This document shows positions 14,185 through 18,119 of a DNA stretch of 18,119 nt, piece after piece. The stretch lies in assembly GCA_025997715.1 (NCBI GenBank), contig BNUY01000049.1, positions 1 to 18,119 of the forward strand, given 5' to 3'. The position numbers and the translations under genes were made by a program. The number at the start of each line of letters is the position of its first letter. Positions within the stretch are counted from its first letter, which is position 1. The DNA is from Spirochaetia bacterium (GTDB lineage: Bacteria; Spirochaetota; Spirochaetia; Treponematales; Breznakiellaceae). The notes under the pieces were generated by a model. It searched no databases. It saw only the letters and a list, made by a program, of their open reading frames with translations, and was not told the DNA's origin.

Positions 14185-14199
14185 TGCGCAATAGTGTCG
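14185..14199 (+). repeat. 15-base direct repeat, right copy (possible island boundary)
   Basis: An exact copy of 4568-4582 (TGCGCAATAGTGTCG), same orientation. It lies 7 bases before element A copy 2 and about 150 bases from the htrA stop. Confidence 0.5.
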
Positions 14200-14206
14200 G
14201 CGCAGC

Positions 14207-14339
14207 GGGCGGGGTGGGATATGACGGGCCGAACGCATTTGGGTATCCCTGCGCAGGGAGACCAAAAGGCCCCCTGGGGCCGGGCTCCCGGAGCAGATTC
14301 CCCCAACAGCGTGAGCGCCCGGCATATCCCACCCCGCCC
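14207..14339 (+). repeat. Structured element A, copy 2 (~133 bases, closed by a 23-bp stem)
   Basis: The left arm 14207-14229 pairs with 14317-14339 at 22 of 23 positions; the exception is an A/G mismatch at position 18, the same position as a G/A mismatch in copy 1. Inner helices are ACGC/GCGT (14233-14236 with 14309-14312) and TTGG/CCAA (14239-14242 with 14303-14306). Hairpins are TCCCT-GCGC-AGGGA and GGCCC/GGGCC. The core CAGGGAGACC, CCCCCTGGGGC and GGGCTCCCGG, then GCAGATTCCCC, is nearly identical to copy 1. It ends 8 bases from the htrA stop codon and could cap that convergent transcript. Confidence 0.7.
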
Positions 14340-14347
14340 GGCTTTGC

Positions 14348-16204
14348 CTACAGCGTATCCGGGGAATCCAGCATTGCCGGGAGCCGCATAAAGGTTTCCA
14401 GGTACCCCAGGCGCCGCTTCTTTACATTGATATCCAACAGCGCATACCCGTCTTTTTCCTCAAGCTTGAAGCCCCGGATAGATACCGGGTCCTGCTCTGA
14501 AAGCCCCGCCTCATCGGCGATGGAACCCCGGACCACCTTTTTGACCAGGTAGGATGAAGAAAATCCCCGGTCCATGGCGGGGCTCAGGATGAGGCCGAAG
14601 AGGGGGGCGGCCATCCGTTCCCGGCTGTCCTTTTTGGCGGCATCCGCCAGGGGGACTTCCGGGCGTGGGGTGGTCCGGATGACCCGGCGTACACCATCGG
14701 AACTGGTTAGGGCAACCAGTTCTCCGGGACGGCTGGAAAAGAGCCGGTCCTGCAGAGCGGGAATCAGGGCGCCCTGGGGAGCGGCGACCGCTTCGTCGTT
14801 GATGCCGGTGATGAAGAGCCCCTCGGGAATCCGGTGTTCCGCTGCGGGGGTAAAGGGGGCTACGTAGATGATCTCCGCCCCCTTGTTGGTTTCGCTGATG
14901 GTGAGACCCAGCCAGGGCCTCTGGGCTTTACCTCCGGCGATCATGGCGGGCAGGGCGGCGGCGAGCCGTTCCGCAGGGACCGCAAAGTTAAGGCCCTGGT
15001 ACGCTTCTACCCCGGCAAAGACGATGCCCACCAGTCGGCCGTCGGTATCCACCACGGGGCCGCCGGAATTGCCGTGGTTTACCGCCGCGTCAATCTGTAT
15101 CACGTCCCCGATTTGGAGGAGACGCCGCCCCAGGGCGGAAACGATGCCCCGGGTTACGGTTTTCTCCAGGCCCACCGGGGAGCCGATGGCAAGCACCGTA
15201 TCCCCCACATGGGGAATAACCCAGTCCACCAGGGAAAAGACATACTCCGGTTTTATTTCAGCCTTGATCAGCGCCAGATCCATGGCCTTGTCCCAGCCGA
15301 TAACCTTGGCGGGGATACGGGAACTGGCGGAATCTCCCAGGCGTATATACATCCGTGAATAGCCTTCATAGGTGGGGTCCACCTCGCTGGCGATGACATG
15401 GTAGTTGGTGATCATCAGCCCGGAGGCGTCCACAAAGAAGGCGGAACCCAGTATTTTATCGGGAAAGCCCCGGCCCCGCTGAATCTTGATGCCCCGGTCG
15501 ATTTCCACCGTGGCGACCCCTTTGATCATATCCGTGGCGGTGTCCTGTCCCCGGGCAAATTGGCGTAGGTTCTCCGGCGCGGTTCCCCCCTGTTCCTCAA
15601 TGATGGAAAGGAAGAAGGCTGCGGCCCGGCGCTGGTGTACCGCCGCCGCCCGTTCCAGGAATAGCAGGGCGTCCGGCGGGTCCAGCGGCTTTAATGCGTG
15701 GGAACGGACGGCGCTTAGGAAAGCGTGAAGGTCGCTTCCGGTGGAAAGGCGGTCCTTGGCGTCCGCCAGGAGAAAATCCGGTTCCATGCCCGTATGGGGC
15801 ACGGCAACACCTAAGCTGGCCAGGGAACGAGCCAGGGATGCGGCGTCCTCCCAGCGTTTTTCGCTAATCGCCAGGGTCTGGGCCGCTAAAAGGTTTTGTA
15901 TCGCCCGTTCTTCTAAGGAAGCTATTGCTTCCAAGGATGCTATTGCTTCTAAGGAAGCCTCCGCTTCCCCGGCGGAATCTCCGTATATGCTGCGGTACAC
16001 CCCAATAAGATGGATGGCCTTGGCGGGTTCCTCCGAAACATGGCGCTCAATGTCGTCAAGCCGTAAGCTTTCGGTGGATCGCCGCGGGGCAAGCCGCCGT
16101 TCCGCCTGGGCAATGGAAATGCAGGATAGTGGAAGAAGTCCGGCAAGCGTTATTGCGCAAAGCCGGGAAGTAAGAATAATCCATCTGCTGTTTTGAAAAG
16201 CCAT
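14348..16204 (-). CDS. HtrA/DegP-like periplasmic serine protease
   Basis: Envelope quality-control protease of the trypsin-like S1C family. The catalytic triad is intact: H269 (MITNYHVI), D309 (KAMDLALIKAE) and S380 (NHGNSGGPVVD). Two PDZ-like regions follow (about 430-520, beginning RPWLGLTISE, and about 535-610). The N-terminus is a signal sequence with a possible spirochaete lipobox (LLPLSC, Cys28). Residues about 35-225 form an extra helical domain, unlike E. coli DegP, which begins almost directly with the protease; this explains the length of 618. That domain carries a short tandem repeat (ASLEAI, bases 15911-15964). The ATG lies 2 bases after the stop of the TPR gene and downstream of ftsH, so all three are probably cotranscribed. 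Confidence 0.92.
   Translation of the reverse strand: MAFQNSRWIILTSRLCAITLAGLLPLSCISIAQAERRLAPRRSTESLRLDDIERHVSEEPAKAIHLIGVYRSIYGDSAGEAEASLEAIASLEAIASLEERAIQNLLAAQTLAISEKRWEDAASLARSLASLGVAVPHTGMEPDFLLADAKDRLSTGSDLHAFLSAVRSHALKPLDPPDALLFLERAAAVHQRRAAAFFLSIIEEQGGTAPENLRQFARGQDTATDMIKGVATVEIDRGIKIQRGRGFPDKILGSAFFVDASGLMITNYHVIASEVDPTYEGYSRMYIRLGDSASSRIPAKVIGWDKAMDLALIKAEIKPEYVFSLVDWVIPHVGDTVLAIGSPVGLEKTVTRGIVSALGRRLLQIGDVIQIDAAVNHGNSGGPVVDTDGRLVGIVFAGVEAYQGLNFAVPAERLAAALPAMIAGGKAQRPWLGLTISETNKGAEIIYVAPFTPAAEHRIPEGLFITGINDEAVAAPQGALIPALQDRLFSSRPGELVALTSSDGVRRVIRTTPRPEVPLADAAKKDSRERMAAPLFGLILSPAMDRGFSSSYLVKKVVRGSIADEAGLSEQDPVSIRGFKLEEKDGYALLDINVKKRRLGYLETFMRLPAMLDSPDTL
15911..15964 (-). repeat. 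18-base tandem repeat inside htrA
   Basis: Three units (15911-15928, 15929-15946, 15947-15964) share TTCYAAGGAWGC with one diverged end. They encode the hexapeptide A-I-A-S-L-E, a helical heptad-like motif, in frame in the N-terminal extension. Changes in unit number would keep the frame. Confidence 0.8.
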
Positions 16205-16206
16205 GT

Positions 16207-17868
16207 TTACCTATTCCTCACGCCGGTTTCAGTATACTCACGGGCGCCATCCGTATCCATATCCCAGGAGCGGATAACCAGATCCCCTTCATAGCGCTCC
16301 CCGTATTCGTAGATCCCATCCCCATCCCAATCGCTCTCGGATGATAGGGGGCTTCCGTCGGCATTGAAGCGCCGGATCGTTTCAAGCCTGCCGTCCAGGT
16401 CCATGTCGATACGCTGAAGGATGGGCTGTCCCAGGCGGTATTCCGTATCCGCCACAAGGGCGCCCCGTAAATACTCCCGGCTTCTCCGGGGGGTCCCCTC
16501 ATGCATCTCTATCCGTTCAACGCTTCCGGGGATCACCCTGCCGGGTTGTTGTATGGTGAGGGCAAAGGAAACCAGGGTACGCCGGGATATCTGAGTGATA
16601 GACTCCCGTTCCGGGTAGAGCAGGGAACTCCCGAGGATGTCCCGAAATTGCAGGGGCTTAAAGAAGAACGAAGCGGGCTGGGGAAAATATTCTACCCCCT
16701 CCAATTCGGCCCGGAACACCGCCGGGTATTGTTCCCATTCCAGATGCACCCGGTCCGGGGAGGCATCCTGTTCAGCCCGCACCGGAAGGCCGGCGGCGAA
16801 AAACACCGTCAGTTCCGGCAGCCGGTCCTGGTCCGCATCGTAGGAATAGCCGGAGAGGGTTCCCTCCCGGTAGCCGGTCCGGGATTCGTTGTAACCGTCC
16901 CCGTCAATATCCTCCGTAATAGTTCCGGTGAACCGGGAAAGGTTTTCTGCAAAACGTTTCCGGCCTTCACCACTGCGGAGTAAGCCCCAAACCGTTTCGA
17001 GAAGGTTCTTGTCCAATACCATCTCCCTGAAGAGTTCCGTCATGGCCTGATTTTCGTCAATGATGCCGAGGTTCAGGGCCGCAGGAAGACCCGCCGGATT
17101 CGTTCCCCCCGCAGCCCGGTATGCGGACACGAGCCGACGGGCTTCTTCGGTATCCCGGATGAAGGGAACCGCGAGAAAAGCCAGTTCCGGGTCCACTTCC
17201 AGGAGGCTGGGCAGTCTTCGCAGGCAGGTAGCGATAAGCTCCCGTTCCCCGACAGCGGGTATTCTGTCTGCGGCATAGGTAAAGAGGATGCGCACCGGTT
17301 CCGGGGAATGGGGGTACCGGCTCAGCGCCTGGGTAATGGTTTGGATGAAGCTCCGGCTGTCCCGCAGCCCCCTATAGGCCCGGGCGCGGAGGCTTATCTC
17401 CCGCTCTCGTTCCCCGGCCGGATCCAGGCTTGCCAGGGCTTCCTCAAAAGAATGGATGGCGATGAGGGTCTCCGCTAAGAGAAGCCGGGCTTCGGAGGCG
17501 GAATACTGCTTCCATTGATTGAAGGCCAGGGCATTGCGGAGGGCCTCCAACACCGCCCTGCGGGGCCGCTCCTGATGATCCCGTGCCAGGGCTAAAAGGT
17601 AGGAAAGGTCCGATGATACCTCGGCGTAATCCGCCGCCCGTTCCAATGCCTCCTCCGCCAGATCCCAATGATCCTTTTCAATGGCCGCCCGGACCCATGT
17701 AACGTAACGTTCCGCCGCCGCCGCATCCCCGGTCCCCTCCTCCGGCAGGACCCGCTGATCCTTTTCAAGGGCCTCCCGGACCTGGGCGGGCAGACCGGCA
17801 AGAAACACCGTCAGCAAGATTGCCGGCAGGGCTACCCTGCGGACATGCAAAAGGGCCGTATGGAACAT
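16207..17868 (-). CDS. Exported TPR-like protein with five D-x-D-x-D calcium-type loops
   Basis: A 553-residue protein with a signal peptide (LPAILLTVFLAGLPAQ, cleavage near 29). Residues about 48-300 are alpha-helical tetratricopeptide-like repeats (WVRAAIEKDHWDLAEEALER; LLLAETLIAIHSFEEALASL). The C-terminal half is beta-rich and carries five acidic loops of the EF-hand/dockerin sort: DIDGDGYNE (320), DADQDRLPE (344), DMDLDGRLE (488), DWDGDGIYE (513) and DMDTDGARE (536). They come as a pair and a trio, often preceding Tyr or Thr strands, like the RHS/FG-GAP-type loops of periplasmic proteins. The start overlaps the ftsH stop (ATGA) and htrA starts 2 bases after its TAA. The context suggests a role in envelope protein assembly or quality control. 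I do not know a named homologue. Confidence 0.8.
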   Translation of the reverse strand: MFHTALLHVRRVALPAILLTVFLAGLPAQVREALEKDQRVLPEEGTGDAAAAERYVTWVRAAIEKDHWDLAEEALERAADYAEVSSDLSYLLALARDHQERPRRAVLEALRNALAFNQWKQYSASEARLLLAETLIAIHSFEEALASLDPAGEREREISLRARAYRGLRDSRSFIQTITQALSRYPHSPEPVRILFTYAADRIPAVGERELIATCLRRLPSLLEVDPELAFLAVPFIRDTEEARRLVSAYRAAGGTNPAGLPAALNLGIIDENQAMTELFREMVLDKNLLETVWGLLRSGEGRKRFAENLSRFTGTITEDIDGDGYNESRTGYREGTLSGYSYDADQDRLPELTVFFAAGLPVRAEQDASPDRVHLEWEQYPAVFRAELEGVEYFPQPASFFFKPLQFRDILGSSLLYPERESITQISRRTLVSFALTIQQPGRVIPGSVERIEMHEGTPRRSREYLRGALVADTEYRLGQPILQRIDMDLDGRLETIRRFNADGSPLSSESDWDGDGIYEYGERYEGDLVIRSWDMDTDGAREYTETGVRNR

Positions 17869-18119
17869 CAGGCTCCTGCAAGGCCGAGGGAGGGGGATTC
17901 TGTTCGGGGGGGAAGCCCCAGGATGGCCCGCACCTCATCATCAATGAGCGTTTCCTGGGTGATAAGCGCCTCGGCCAGCTTTTCCAGATCCGCTTTACGG
18001 GCCAGCAGTATGGACTCCGCCAGGCTTTTGGCGCCCTCCAGGATCTTCTTCACCGCCCCATCGATAAGCCGGGCGGTATCCTCGGAGTATTCCTTGTGCC
18101 GGGCTATTTCCTTGCCGAT
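17868..18119 (-). CDS. ftsH: ATP-dependent zinc metalloprotease FtsH, C-terminal end only
   Basis: The frame is open to the window edge, giving the last 83 residues. They match the C-terminal helices of the M41 peptidase domain: EYSEDTARLIDGAVKKILEG, the paired helix ARKADLEKLAEALITQETLI, and DDEVRAILGL, followed by a short non-conserved tail. The AAA+ and HEXGH parts lie beyond the window. FtsH is an inner-membrane protease that degrades misassembled membrane proteins and regulators. The TGA overlaps the next start, so it heads the ftsH-TPR-htrA operon. Confidence 0.88.
   Translation of the reverse strand: MGKEIARHKEYSEDTARLIDGAVKKILEGAKSLAESILLARKADLEKLAEALITQETLIDDEVRAILGLPPRTESPSLGLAGA

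Noticed and set aside
12670..14345. Integron cassette array with attC sites
   Set aside because: The folded flanking repeats and a toxin-antitoxin pair recall cassettes, but no matching pair of RYYYAAC/GTTRRRY cores or integrase is visible.

Overview
The window reads as a chromosome segment from a spirochaete of the genus Treponema, most like the termite-gut/free-living clade. This is inferred from a V-type (not F-type) ATPase subunit, permissive spirochaete-style lipoboxes, BspA/TpLRR leucine-rich repeats, modular surface lipoproteins sharing a repeated head domain, and GC-rich codon use in the housekeeping genes. No rRNA, tRNA or CRISPR array is visible.

Layout. (1) 1-1139: the 3' part of a heterodimer-type ABC exporter, ending inside a large interspersed palindrome (1123-1239). 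(2) 1318-4564, + strand: a promoter, then a tightly packed, mostly overlapping operon: a ~31-residue membrane peptide, V-ATPase subunit D, a UspA-like protein, a small flavodoxin-fold-like protein, a J-domain/TPR protein and type I methionine aminopeptidase. (3) 4565-14347: an accessory island between two convergent housekeeping units. It holds an XRE regulator (-), a divergent promoter pair sharing one -35 region with a palindrome over the forward -10 box, and a + strand operon of exported proteins: a 13-residue basic leader ORF, a small secreted protein, a Big2-like/beta-barrel protein, a fibronectin-III/chitobiase-C-repeat protein, a Big2 lipoprotein and a BspA-type LRR lipoprotein. Next come repeat-rich intergenic DNA and a minus-strand VapBC-type toxin-antitoxin pair flanked by duplicated, partly decayed copies of its own surroundings. 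A 15-base direct repeat lies at both ends of the island (4568-4582 and 14185-14199). (4) 14348-18119, - strand: the end of ftsH, a TPR protein with five D-x-D-x-D calcium-type loops, and an HtrA/DegP-like protease with two PDZ-like regions. This is an envelope quality-control operon with a 4-base overlap and a 2-base gap.

How the parts fit. The island looks like a regulated cell-surface display locus. The XRE protein sits back-to-back with the operon and probably controls both promoters. The operon exports a barrel and several lipoproteins whose heads are related but whose outer domains differ. The toxin-antitoxin pair and repeats mark the recombination-prone edge of the island.

The strongest candidate for something undescribed is a ~132-base structured element present twice (12677-12807 and 14207-14339). 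Its 23-bp closing stem differs at seven positions between the copies but stays paired, with about ten compensatory changes overall and a purine-purine mismatch at the same position in both. That pattern indicates selection on (or creation by) nucleic-acid folding, not protein coding.
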